A DNA stretch of 64,000 nt from Calliopsis andreniformis (taxonomy: Eukaryota > Arthropoda > Insecta > Hymenoptera > Andrenidae): assembly GCF_051401765.1 (NCBI RefSeq), contig NW_027480423.1, positions 12,276,001 through 12,340,000 of the forward strand, in the 5' to 3' direction. The translations under genes were made by a program, and so were the position numbers. Positions 1 to 10,975 of the stretch are shown piece after piece; position 1 is the first letter of the stretch; each line of letters opens with the position of its first letter. A model generated the notes under the pieces. It made no database searches and had not been told where the DNA came from. It saw nothing but the letters and a program-made list of their open reading frames with translations.

Positions 1-1339
1 CTAGAGTGAAGCCTAGGTTGCCCGGAAAGGAGAAATGACCATCACGTTCAAACTGGTTGCAATTAATCCTTTTATACGATGGAAAAGCTGTTGTATTTAT
101 ATCGTATTTTATGCTTCTGGCGTTTACTTCTAAGGACCTAGCTATTCGATCTGGTGGAGCAACGCCCTAGAGTGAAGCCTAGGTTCCTCGGAATGTGGAA
201 ATGACCATAACTTTCACACTGGTTGCAATTATTCGACTTATACGATGGAAACGCTGTTGCATTTATATTGTATTTTATGCCTCTGTCGTTGACTTCTAAG
301 GCCGTAGCTATTAGATGTGGTGGAGCAACGCCCTAGAGTGACGCCTAGGGTGCTCGGAACGTAGAAATGACCATTACTTTCACACTGGTTGCAATTACTC
401 GTTTTATACGATGGAAAATCTGTTGTATTTATATCGTATTTTATGCTTTTGGCGTTGACTTCTTAGGCCGTAACTGTTCGGTCTGGTGGAGCAACGCCCT
501 GGGGTGAAACCTAGGTTGCCCGGAACGTAGAATTGGCCATCACTTTCAAACTGGTTGCAATTATTCCTGTTATATTATGGAAACACTGTTGTATTTTTAT
601 TGTATTTTATACTTCAGGCGTTGACTTCTGAGGCCGTAGCTATTCGATGTGGTGGAAGAACGCCATACAGTGAAGCCTAGGTTGCCCGGAACGTAGAATT
701 GGCCATCACTTTCAAACTGGTTGCAATTATTCCTGTTATATGAGGGAAACACTGTTGTATTTTTTTTGCATTTTATGGTTCGGGCGTTGACTTCTAAGGC
801 CCTAACTATTCAATCTGTTGGAGCAACGCCCTATGGTGAAGCCTAGGTTACTCGGAAAGTAGAAATGACCATATGTTTCATACTGGTTGCAATTATTCGT
901 TTTATACGATGGAAAAGCTGTGGTATTTATATTGTATTTTATGCTTCTGGCGTTGACTTCTAAGGCACTAACTATTCGATCTGGTGGAGCAACGCCCTAG
1001 AGTGAAGACTAGGTTGCCCGGAACGTAGAATTAGCCATCACTTTCAAACTGGTTGCAATTATTCCTGTTATATGATGGAAACACTGTTGTATTTTTATTG
1101 CATTTTATGCTTCGGGCGTTGACTTCTAAGGGCCTAACTATTCAATCTCTTGGAGCAACGCCCTAGGGTGAAGCCTAGCTTTCTCGGAAAGTAGAAATGA
1201 CAATAAGTTTCATACTGGTTGCAATTATTCGTTTTATACGATGGAAAAGCTGTTGTATTTATATTGTATTTTATGCTTCTGGCGTTGACTTCTAATGCAC
1301 TAACTATTCGATCTGGTGGAGCAACGCCCTAGAGTGAAG
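1..1339. repeat. Left segment: irregular B-rich and hybrid monomers
   Basis: Units starting at 59, 225 and 391 are all B-like (TTTTATACGATGG, ACTTATACGATGG, CGTTTTATACGATGG) and carry private changes such as AAGGACCTAGC, CCTCTGTCG and TTAGATGTGG. The unit at 557-722 begins as type A (CCTGTTATATTATGG) but ends as type B (GCCCGGAACGTAGAATTGG), so it is a hybrid. It is followed by another A unit at 723. Regular alternation starts near 889. No gene or non-satellite sequence is present. Confidence 0.8.
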
Positions 1340-3400
1340 GCTAGGTTGCCCGGAACGTAGAAATGACCATTACTTTCACACTGGTTGCAATTATTCATTT
1401 TATACGATGGAAAAGCTGTTGTATTTATATCGTATTTTATGCTTCTGGCGTTGACTTCTTAGGCCGTAACTATTCGGTCTGGTGGAGCAACGCCCTGGAG
1501 TGAAACCTAGGTTGCCCGGAACGTAGAATTGGCCATCACTCTCCAACTGGTTGCAATTATTCCTGTTATATGATGGAAACACTGTTGTATTTTTTTTGCA
1601 TTTTATGGTTCGGGCGTTGACTTCTAAGGCCCTAACTATTCAATCTGTTGGAGCAACGTCCTAGGGTGAAGCCTAGGTTGCTCGGAAAGTAGAAATGACC
1701 ATAAGTTTCATACTGATTGCAATTATTCGTTTTATACGATGGAAAAACTGTTGTATTTATATTGTATTTTATGCTTCTGGCGTTGACTTCTAAGGCACTA
1801 ACTATTCGATCTGTTGGAGCAACGCCCTAGTGTGAAGCCCAGGTTGCCCGGAACGTAGAATTGGCCATCACTTTCAAACTGGTCGCAATTATTCCTGTTA
1901 TATGATTGAAACACTGTTGTATTTGTTTTGCATTTTATGGTTCGGGCGTAGACTTCTAAGGCCCTAACCATTCAATCTGTTGGAGCAACGCCCTATGGTG
2001 AAGCCTAGGTTACTCGGAAAGTAGAAATGACCATATGTTTCATACTGGTTGCAATTATTCGTTTTATACGATGGAAAAGCTGATGTATTTATATTGTATT
2101 TTATGCTTCTGGCGTTGACTTCTAAGGCACTAACTATTCGATCTGGTGGAGCAACGCCCTAGAGTGAAGCCTAGGTTGCCCGGAAGGTAGAATTGGCCAT
2201 AACTTTCAAACTGGTTGCAATTATTCGTTTTATACGATGGAAAGACTATTGTATTTATATTGTATTTTATACTTCTGGCGTTGACTTCTAAGGCACTCAC
2301 TATTCGGTCTGGTGGAGCAACGCCCTAGAGTGAAGCCTAGGTTGCCCGGAACGTAGAATTGGCCATCACTTTCAAACTGGTTGCAATTATTCCTGTTATA
2401 TGATGGAAACACTGTTGTATTTTTTTTGCATTTTATGGTTCGGGCGTTGACTTCTAAGGCCCTAACTATTCAATCTGTTGGAGCAACGCGCTAGGGTGAA
2501 GCCCAGGTAGCTCGGAAAGTAGAAATGACCATAAGTTTCATACTGGTTGCAATTATTCGTTTTATATGATGGAAAAGCTGTTGTATTTATATTGTATTTT
2601 ATGCTTCTGGCGTTGACTTCTATGGCACTAACTATTCGATCTGGTGGAGCAACGCCCTAGAGTGAAGCCTAGGTTGCCCGGAACGTAGAATTTGCCATCA
2701 CTTTCAAACTGGTTGCAATTATTCCTGTTATATGATGGAAACACAGTTGTATTTTTATTGCATTTTATGCTTCGGGCGTTGACATCTAAGGCCCTAACAC
2801 CTCAATCTGTTGGTGCAACGCCCTAGGGTGAAGCCTAGGTTGCTCGGAAAGTAGAAATGACCATAAGTTTCATACTGGTTGCAATTATTCGTTTTATACG
2901 ATGGAAAAACTGTTGTATTTATATTGTATTTTATGCTTCTGGCGTTGACTTCTAAGGCCCTAGCTGTTCGATCTAGTGGAGCAACGCCGTAGAGTGAAGC
3001 CTAGGTTGCCCGGAAGGTAGAATTGGCCATCACTTTCAAACTGGTTGCAATTACTCGTTTTATACGATGGAAAAGCTGTTGTACTTATATCGTATTTTAT
3101 GCTTTTGGCGTTGACTTCTTAGGCCGTAACTATTCGGTCTGGTGGAGCAACGCCCTGTAGTGAAACCTAGGTTGCCCGGAACGTAGAATTGGCCATCACT
3201 TTCAAACTGGTTGCAATTATTCCTGTTATATGATGGAAACACAGTTGTATTTTTTTTGCATTTTATGGTTCGGGCGTTGACTTCTAAGGCCCTAACTATT
3301 CAATCTGTTGGAGCAACGTCCTAGGGTGAGGCCTAGGTGGCTCGGAAAGTAGAAATGACCATAAGTTTCATACTGGTTGCAATTATTCGTTTTATACGAT
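1340..3400. repeat. Block repeated at about 4826-6886 (offset 3486 bp, 21 monomers)
   Basis: Shared marks at a constant offset of 3486 bp include the GCCGTAACTATTCGGTCTGG variant (1463 and 4949), TTGTTTTGCATTTTATGG with GGCGTAGACTTC (about 1925 and 5411), CTCGGAAAGTAG after GTTACTCGG, and the AACACCTCAATCTG variant (about 2797 and 6283). Matching is looser at the left end and better to the right. It stops near 3400, where the other copy has the TATATGATGGAAAAGCTGTTTT unit. Confidence 0.75.
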
Positions 3401-3544
3401 GGAAAAACTGTTGTATTTATATTGTATTTTATACTTCTGGCGTTGACTTCTAAGGCACTAACTATTCGATCTGGTGGAGCAACGCCCTAGAGTGAAGCCT
3501 AGGTTGCCCGGAACGTAGAATTGGCCATCACTTTCAAACTGGTT

Positions 3545-3710
3545 GCAATTATTCCTGTTATATGATGGAAACACTGTTGTATTTTTTTTGCATTTGATGG
3601 TTCGGGCGTTGACTTCTATGGCCCTAACTATTCAATCTGTTGGAGCAACGCCCTAGGGTGAAGCCCAGGTTGCTCGGAAAGTATAAATGACCATAAGTTT
3701 CATACTGGTT
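3545..3710. repeat. Representative type A monomer (166 bp)
   Basis: This unit is counted from the GC of TTGCAATT. Type A is recognised by CCTGTTATATGATGGAAACAC, a run of eight or nine T (or TTTTTATTG) before GCATTTTATG, TTCGGGCG, ATTCAATCTGTTGG, CCCTAGGGTG, GCTCGGAAAGTAG and CCATAAGTTTCATACTGG. Two CCTAGG palindromes (the first inside CCCTAGGG) normally lie 13 bp apart in this type; in this copy the second is changed to CCCAGG. Compared with type B, the unit has lost two CpG sites near its start (TTCG to TTCC and ACG to ATG). Confidence 0.9.
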
Positions 3711-3876
3711 GCAATTATTCGTTTTATACGATGGAAAAGCTGTTGTATTTATATTGTATTTTATGCTTCTGGCGTTGACTTCTAAGGCACTAACTATTCG
3801 ATCTGGTGGAGCAACGCCCAAGAGTGAAGCCTAGGTTGCCCGGAACGTAGAATTGGCCATCACTTTCAAACTGGTT
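3711..3876. repeat. Representative type B monomer (166 bp)
   Basis: This unit follows directly on an A unit and forms a 332-bp dimer with it. Type B is recognised by CGTTTTATACGATGGAAAARCTG, TTTATATTGTATTTTATG, CTTCTGGCG, AAGGCACTAAC, TTCGATCTGGTGG, CCTAGAGTG, GCCCGGAACGTAG and GGCCATCACTTTCAAACTGG. Hand alignment with a representative A unit gives about 20 differences in 166 bp. A typical B unit has 6 or 7 CpG sites. This copy reads CCCAAGAGTG instead of CCCTAGAGTG. Confidence 0.9.
3718..3732 (+). other. CENP-B-box-like motif in type B monomers (representative copy)
   Basis: The sequence is TTCGTTTTATACGAT. Against the mammalian CENP-B box core (TTCG, four free bases, A, two free bases, CGGG) it matches seven of nine fixed bases; the last two G are A and T. 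The same site recurs in nearly all B units and in the C units as TATACTATGG. In A units it reads TTCCTGTTATATGAT, with five of nine. The motif contains a short dyad, TCGT-TTTAT-ACGA, so a weaker match (six of nine) also reads on the minus strand. A seven-of-nine match is expected by chance about 0.4 times per monomer counting both strands, so binding is only a hypothesis. Confidence 0.3.
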
Positions 3877-6034
3877 GCAATTATTCCTGTTATATGATGG
3901 AAACACAGTTGTATTTTTATTGCATTTTATGCTTCGGGCGTTGACATCTAAGGCCCTAACACCTCAATCTGTTGGAGCAACGCCCTAGGGTGAAGCCTAG
4001 GTTGCTCGGAAAGTAGAAATGACCATAAGTTTCATACTGGTTGCAATTATTCGTTTTATACGATGGAAAAACTGTTGTATTTATATTGTATTTTATGCTT
4101 CTGGCGTTGACTTCTAAGGCCCTAGCTGTTCGATCTAGTGGAGCAACGCCGTAGAGTGAAGCCTAGGTTGCCCGGAAGGTAGAATTGGCCATCACTTTCA
4201 AACTGGTTGCAATTACTCGTTTTATACGATGGAAAAGCTGTTGTATTTATATCGTATTTTATGCTTTTGGCGTTGACTTCTTAGGCCGTAACTATTCGGT
4301 CTGGTGGAGCAACGCCCTGGAGTGAAACCTAGGTTGCCCGGAACGTAGAATTGGCCATCACTTTCAAACTGGTTGCAATTATTCCTGTTATATGATGGAA
4401 ACACTGTTGTATTTTTTTTGCATTTGATGGTTCGGGCGTTGACTTCTATGGCCCTAACTATTCAATCTGTTGGAGCAACGCCCTAGGGTGAAGCCTAGGT
4501 TACTCGGAAAGTAGAAATGACCATATGTTTCATACTGGTTGCAATTATTCGGTTTATACGATGGAAAGGCTGATGTACTTATATTGTATTTTATGCTTCT
4601 GGCGTTGACTTCTAAGGCACTAACTATTCGATCTGGTGGAGCAACGCCCTAGAGTGAAGCCTAGCTTTCTCGGAAAGTAGAAATGACAATAAGTTTCATA
4701 CTGGTTGCAATTATTCGTTTTATACGATCGAAACGCTATTTTATTTATATTGTACTTTAAGCCACTGGCGTTGACTTCTAAGGCCCTAACTATTCAATCT
4801 GTTGGAGCAACGCCCTAGGGAGAAGCCTAGGTTGCTCGGAAAGTAGAAATGACCATCAGTTTCATACTGGTTGCAATTAATCGTTTTATACGATGGAAAA
4901 ACTGTTGTATTTATATCGTATTTTATGCTTCTGGCCTTGACTTCTTAGGCCGTAACTATTCGGTCTGGTGGAGCAACGCCCTGGAGTGAAACCTAGGATG
5001 CCCGGAACGTAGAATTGGCCATCACTTTCAAACTGGTTGCAATTATTCCTGTTATATGATGGAAACACTGTTGTATTTTTATTGCATTTTATGCTTCGGG
5101 CGTTGACTTCTAAGGGCCTAACTATTCAATCTGTTGGAGCGACGCCCTAGGGTGAAGCCTAGGTTGCTCGGAAAGTAGAAATGACAATAAGTTTCATACT
5201 GGCTGCAATTATTTGTTTCATACGATGGAAAAACTGTTGTATTTAGATTGTATTTTATGCTTCTGGCGTTGACTTCTAAGGCACTAACTATTCGATCTGT
5301 TGGAGCAACGCCCTAGAGTGAAGCCCAGGTTGCCCGGAACGTAGAATTGGCCATCACTTTCAAACTGGTTGCAATTATTCCTGTTATATGATGGAAACAC
5401 AGTTGTATTTGTTTTGCATTTTATGGTTCGGGCGTAGACTTCTAAGGCCCTAACCATTCAATCTGTTGGAGCAACGCCCTATGGTGAAGCCTAGGTTACT
5501 CGGAAAGTAGAAATGACCATATGTTTCATACTGGTTGCAATTATTCGTTTTATACGATGGAAAAGCTGATGTATTTATATTGTATTTTATGCTTCTGGCG
5601 TTGACTTCTAAGGCACTAACTATTCGATCTGGTGGAGCAACGCCCTAGAGTGAAGCCTAGGTTGCCCGGAAGGTAGAATTGGCCATAACTTTCAAACTGG
5701 TTGCAATTATTCGTTTTATACGATGGAAAAACTATTGTATTTCTATTGTATTTTATACTTCTGGCGTTGACTTCTAAGGCACTCACTATTCGATCTGGTG
5801 GAGCAACGCCCTAGAGTGAAGCCTAGGTTGCCCGGAACGTAGAATTGGCCATCACTTTCAAACTGGTTGCAATTATTCCTGTTATATGATGGAAACACTG
5901 TTGTATTTTTTTTGCATTTTATGGTTCGGGCGTTGACTTCTAAGGCCCTAACTATTCAATCTGTTGGTGCAACGCGCTAGGGTGAAGCCCAGGTAGCTCG
6001 GAAAGTAGAAATGACCATAAGTTTCATACTGGTT

Positions 6035-6864
6035 GCAATTATTCGTTTTATATGATGGAAAAGCTGTTTTATTTATATTGTATTTTATGCTTCTGGCGTT
6101 GACTTCTAAGGCACTAACTATTCGATCTGGTGGAGCAACGCCCTAGAGTGAAGCCTAGCTTGCCCGGAACGTAGAATTGGCCATCACTTTCAAACTGGTT
6201 GCAATTATTCCTGTTATATGATGGAAACACAGTTGTATTTTTATTGCATTTTATGCTTCGGGCGTTGACATCTAAGGCCCTAACACCTCAATCTGTTGGT
6301 GCAACGCCCTAGGGTGAAGCCTAGGTTGCTCGGAAAGTAGAAATGACCATAAGTTTCATACTGGTTGCAATTATTCGTTTTATACGATGGAAAAACTGTT
6401 GTATTTATATTGTATTTTATGCTTCTGGCGTTGACTTCTAAGGCCCTAGCTGTTCGATCTAGTGGAGCAACGCCGTAGAGTGAAGCCTAGGTTGCCCGGA
6501 AGGTAGAATTGGCCATCACTTTCAAACTGGTTGCAATTACTCGTTTTATACGATGGAAAAGCTGTTGTACTTATATCGTATTTTATGCTTTTGGCGTTGA
6601 CTTCTTAGGCCGTAACTATTCGGTCTGGTGGAGCAACGCCCTGGAGTGAAACCTAGGTTGCCCGGAACGTAGAATTGGCCATCACTTTCAAACTGGTTGC
6701 AATTATTCCTGTTATATGATGGAAACACAGTTGTATTTTTTTTGCATTTTATGGTCCGGGCGTTGACTTCTAAGGCCCTAACTATTCAATCTGTTGGAGC
6801 AACGTCCTAGGGTGAGGCCTAGGTGGCTCGGAAAGTAGAAATGACCATAAGTTTCATACTGGTT
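6035..6864. repeat. 830-bp pentamer higher-order repeat, left-domain type, copy 1
   Basis: Five monomers appear in the order B1-A1-B2-B3-A2. B1 has TATATGATGGAAAAGCTGTTTT. A1 has TTGACATCTAAGG and AACACCTCAATCTG. B2 has CCTAGCTGTTCGATCTAGTGG and GCCGTAGAGTG. B3 has TTACTCGTTTTATACG, CTTTTGGCG, GCCGTAACTATTCGG and CTGGAGTGAAACC. A2 has GGTCCGGGCG, AACGTCCTAGGGTGAGG and AGGTGGCTCGG. B2 and B3 are adjacent, so the unit is not a simple multiple of the AB dimer. The same order recurs at 6865-7694. The pair is present again at 11679-13338 in the 5644-bp copy. Confidence 0.88.
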
Positions 6865-7694
6865 GCAATTATTCGTTTTATATGATGGAAAAGCTGTTTT
6901 ATTTATATTGTATTTTATGCTTCTGGCGTTGACTTCTAAGGCACTAACTATTCGATCTGGTGGAGCAACGCCCTAGAGTGAAGCCTAGGTTGCCCGGAAC
7001 GTAGAATTGGCCATCACTTTCAAACTGGTTGCAATTATTCCTGTTATATGATGGAAACACAGTTGTATTTTTATTGCATTTTATGCTTCGGGCGTTGACA
7101 TCTAAGGCCCTAACACCTCAATCTGTTGGTGCAACGCCCTAGGGTGAAGCCTAGGTTGCTCGGAAAGTAGAAATGACCATAAGTTTCATACTGGTTGCAA
7201 TTATTCGTTTTATACGATGGAAAAACTGTTGTATTTATATTGTATTTTATGCTTCTGGCGTTGACTTCTAAGGCCCTAGCTGTTCGATCTAGTGGAGCAA
7301 CGCCGTAGAGTGAAGCCTAGGTTGCCCGGAAGGTAGAATTGGCCATCACTTTCAAACTGGTTGCAATTACTCGTTTTATACGATGGAAAAGCTGTTGTAC
7401 TTATATCGTATTTTATGCTTTTGGCGTTGACTTCTTAGGCCGTAACTATTCGGTCTGGTGGAGCAACGCCCTGGAGTGAAACCTAGGTTGCCCGGAACGT
7501 AGAATTGGCCATCACTTTCAAACTGGTTGCAATTATTCCTGTTATATGATGGAAACACAGTTGTATTTTTTTTGCATTTTATGGTCCGGGCGTTGACTTC
7601 TAAGGCCCTAACTATTCAATCTGTTGGAGCAACGTCCTAGGGTGAGGCCTAGGTGGCTCGGAAAGTAGAAATGACCATAAGTTTCATACTGGTT
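6865..7694. repeat. 830-bp pentamer higher-order repeat, left-domain type, copy 2
   Basis: This has the same five variant monomers in the same order as the preceding 830 bp. One difference seen is GCCTAGGTTGCCCGG here against GCCTAGCTTGCCCGG in copy 1. Looser pentamers with the B2-B3 pair occur throughout 1.3-23.4 kb, marked by GCCGTAACTATTCGG at about 1463, 3123, 4285, 4947, 8767, 10593, 14411, 16237, 17565, 18395, 19723 and 21383. Confidence 0.88.
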
Positions 7695-10600
7695 GCAATT
7701 ATTCGTTTTATACGATGGAAAAACTGTTGTATTTATATTGTATTTTATGCTTCTGGCGTTGACTTCTAAGGCACTAACTATTCGATCTGGTGGAGCAACG
7801 CCCTAGAGTGAAGCCTAGGTTGCCCGGAAGGTAGAATTGTCCATCACTTTCAAACTGGTTGCAATTATTCGTTTTATACGATGGAAAAACTGTTGTATTT
7901 ATATTGTATTTTATACTTCTGGCGTTGACTTCTAAGGCACTAACTATTCGATCTGGTGGAGCAACGCCCTAGAGTGAAGCCTAGGTTGCCCGGAACGTAG
8001 AATTGGCCATCACTTTCAAACTGGTTGCAATTATTCCTGTTATATGATGGAAACACTGTTGTATTTTTTTTGCATTTGATGGTTCGGGCGTTGACTTCTA
8101 TGGCCCTAACTATTCAATCTGTTGGAGCAACGCCCTAGGGTGAAGCCCAGGTTGCTCGGAAAGTATAAATGACCATAAGTTTCATACTGGTTGCAATTAT
8201 TCGCTTTATACGATGGAAAAGCTGTTGTATTTATATTGTATTTTATGCTTCTGGCGTTGACTTCTAAGGCACTAACTATTCGATCTGGTGGAGCAAGTCC
8301 CAAGAGTGAAGCCTAGGTTGCCCGGAACGTAGAATTGGCCATCACTTTCAAACTGGTTGCAATTATTCCTGTTATATGATGGAAACACAGTTGTATTTTT
8401 ATTGCATTTTATGCTTCGGGCGTTGACATCTAAGGCCCTAACACCTCAATCTGTTGGAGCAACGCCCTAGGGTGAAGCCTAGGTTGCTCGGAAAGTAGAA
8501 ATGACCATAAGTTTCATACTGGTTGCAATTATTCGTTTTATACGATGGAAAAACTGTTGTATTTATATTGTATTTTATGCTTCTGGCGTTGACTTCTAAG
8601 GCCCTAGCTGTTCGATCTAGTGGAGCAACGCCGTAGAGTGAAGCCTAGGTTGCCCGGAAGGTAGAATTGGCCATCACTTTCAAACTGGTTGCAATTACTC
8701 GTTTTATACGATGGAAAAGCTGTTGTATTTATATCGTATTTTATGCTTTTGGCGTTGACTTCTTAGGCCGTAACTATTCGGTCTGGTGGAGCAACGCCCT
8801 GGAGTGAAACCTAGGTTGCCCGGAACGTAGAATTGGCCATCACTTTCAAACTGGTTGCAATTATTCCTGTTATATGATGGAAACACAGTTGTATTTTTTT
8901 TGCATTTTATGGTTCGGGCGTTGACTTCTAAGGCCCTAACTATTCAATCTGTTTTATCAACGTCCTAGGGTGAGGCCTAGGTTGCTCGGAAAGTAGAAAT
9001 GACCATAAGTTTCATTCTGGTTGCAATTATTCGTTTTATACGATGGAAAAGCTGTTGTATTTATATTGTATTTTATGCTTCTGGCGTTGACTTCTAAGGC
9101 ACTAACTATTCGATCTGGTGGAGCAACGCCCTAGAGTGAAGTCTAGGTTGCCCGGAACGTAGAATTGGCCATCACTTTCAAACTGGTTGCAATTATTCCT
9201 GTTATACGATGGAAACACAGTTGTATTTTTATTGCATTTTATGCTTCGGGCGTTGACATCTAAGGCCCTAACACCTCAATCTGTTGGAGCAACGCCCTAG
9301 GGTGAAGCCTAGGTTGCTCGGAAAGTAGAAATGACCATAAGTTTCATACTGGTTGCAATTATTCGTTTTATACGATCGAAAAACTGTTGTATTTATATTG
9401 TATTTTATGCTTCTGGCGTTGACTTCTAAGGCCCTAGCTGTTCGATCTAGTGGAGCAACGCCGTTGAGTGAAGCCTAGGTTGCCCGGAAGGTAGAATTGG
9501 CCATCACTTTCAAACTGGTTGCAATTATTCGTTTTATACGATGGAAAAACTGTTGTATTTATATTGTATTTTATGCTTCCCGCGTTGACTTCTAAGGCCC
9601 TAGCTGTTCGATCTAGTGGAGCAACGCCGTAGAGTGAAGCCTAGGGTGCCCGGAAGGTAGAATTGGCCATCACTTTCAAACTGGTTGCAATTATCCGTTT
9701 TATACGATGGAAAAGCTGTTGTATTTATATTGTATTTTATGCTTCTGGCGTTGACTTCTAAGGCACTAACTATTCGATCTGGTGGAGCAACGCCCTAGAG
9801 TGAAGTCTAGGTTGCCCGGAACGTAGAATTGGCCATCACTTTCAAACTGGTTGCAATTATTCCTGTTATACGATGGAAACACAGTTGTATTTTTATTGCA
9901 TTTTATGCTTCGGGCGATGACATCTAAGGCCCTAACACCTCAATCTGTTGGAACAACGCCCTAGGGTGAAGCCTAGGTTGCTCGGAAAGTAGAAATGACC
10001 ATAAGTTTCATACTGGTTGCAATTATTCGTTTTATACGATGGAAAAACTGTTGTATTTATATTGTATTTTATGCTTCTGGCGTTGACTTCTAAGGCCCTA
10101 GCTGTTCGATCTAGTGGAGCAACGCCGTTGAGTGAGGCCTAGGTTGCCCGGAAGGTAGAATTGGCCATCACTTTCAAACTGGTTGCAATTACTCGTTTTA
10201 TACGATGGAAAAGCTGTTGTATTTATATCGTATTTTATGCTTTTGGCGTTGACTTCTAAGGCACTAACTATTCGATCTGGTGGAGCAACGCCCTAGAGTG
10301 AAGCCTAGGTTGCCCGGAACGTAGAATTGGCCATCACTTTCAAACTGGTTGCAATTATTCCTGTTATATGATGGAAACACTGTTGTATTTTTTTTGCATT
10401 TGATGGTTCGGGCGTTGACTTCTAAGGCCCTAACCATTCAATCTGTTGGAGCAACGCCCTAGGGTGAAGCCCAGGTTGCTCGGAAAGTAGAAATGACCAT
10501 AAGTTTCATACTGGTTGCAATTATTCGTTTTATACGATGGAAAAGCTGTTGTACTTATATCGTATTTTATGCTTTTGGCGTTGACTTCTTAGGCCGTAAC

Positions 10601-10975
10601 TATTCGGCCTGGTGGAGCAACGCCCTGGAGTGAAACCTAGGTTGCCCGGAACGTAGAATTGGCCATCACTTTCAAACTGGTTGCAATTATTCCTGTTATA
10701 TGATGGAAACACAGTTGTATTTTTTTTGCATTTTATGGTTCGGGCGTTGACTTCTAAGGCCCTAACTATTCAATCTGTTGGAGCAACGTCCTAGGGTGAG
10801 GCCTAGGTGGCTCGGAAAGTAGAAATGACCATAAGTTTCATACTGGTTGCAATTATTCGTTTTATACGATGGAAAAACTGTTGTATTTATATTGTATTTT
10901 ATGCTTCTGGCGTTGACTTCTAAGGCACTAACTATTCGATATGGTGGAGCAACGCCCTGGAGTGAAACCTAGGTT

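Larger units (their letters stand above)
3380..4400. repeat. Block repeated at about 7862-8882 (offset 4482 bp, 27 monomers)
   Basis: Shared rare marks include TTTGATGGTTCGGGCG with CTTCTATGGCC, AAGTATAAATGACC, CCCAAGAGTG and the pair of adjacent B variants CCTAGCTGTTCGATCTAGTGG and GCCGTAACTATTCGG. The left edge lies within the first 30 bp of a monomer, around TTATACGATGG. The right edge is where AACACTGTTG (3' of 4400) meets AACACAGTTG in the other copy. The adjoining 4401-5331 holds ordinary A and B units with CTTTAAGCCACTGG and other private changes, and no gene. Confidence 0.75.
5332..10940. repeat. 34-monomer segmental tandem duplication, copy 1 (offset 5644 bp)
   Basis: This block is followed almost directly by a second copy at 10976-16584. 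All variant monomers are in the same order in both, including TTGTTTTGCATTTTATGG, two 830-bp pentamers, the TTTTATCAACG mark and the TTCCCGCGTTGAC mark. In the stretches I compared base by base, I saw one mismatch (C at 5743, A at 11387). The left edge is between CTGTTGGAGC (upstream) and AGGTTGCCCGG. The right edge is at TTCGATMTGGTGG, where this copy has ATATGG and the second has ATCTGG. 5644 is exactly 34 times 166. Confidence 0.9.

Noticed and set aside
1400..1582. Recurrent minus-strand open frames of 60-65 codons, some 40 copies across the window (this one, 2230-2412, 3624-3821, 27859-28050 and others)
   Set aside because: They exist because the repeat is repeated. 166 is not a multiple of 3, so each frame shifts in every unit and soon meets a stop. 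Frames span just over one monomer, have no recognisable domain, and vary at the same sites as the rest of the repeat.
3800..3880. Pol III type promoter or tRNA-derived origin (TGGTGGAGCAACG like an A box, GGTTGCAATTA like a B box)
   Set aside because: The A-box resemblance is fair, but the B-box match is weak (about 7 of 11, missing the central CG), spacing is about 70 bp, and no tRNA-like folding is seen.
8106..8303. 65-codon minus-strand variant frames as a second protein family
   Set aside because: They arise only in units with CCATAGAAG on the minus strand (CTTCTATGG on plus) or similar, and they copy with the 5644- and 2158-bp blocks. Their conservation is explained by recent duplication.
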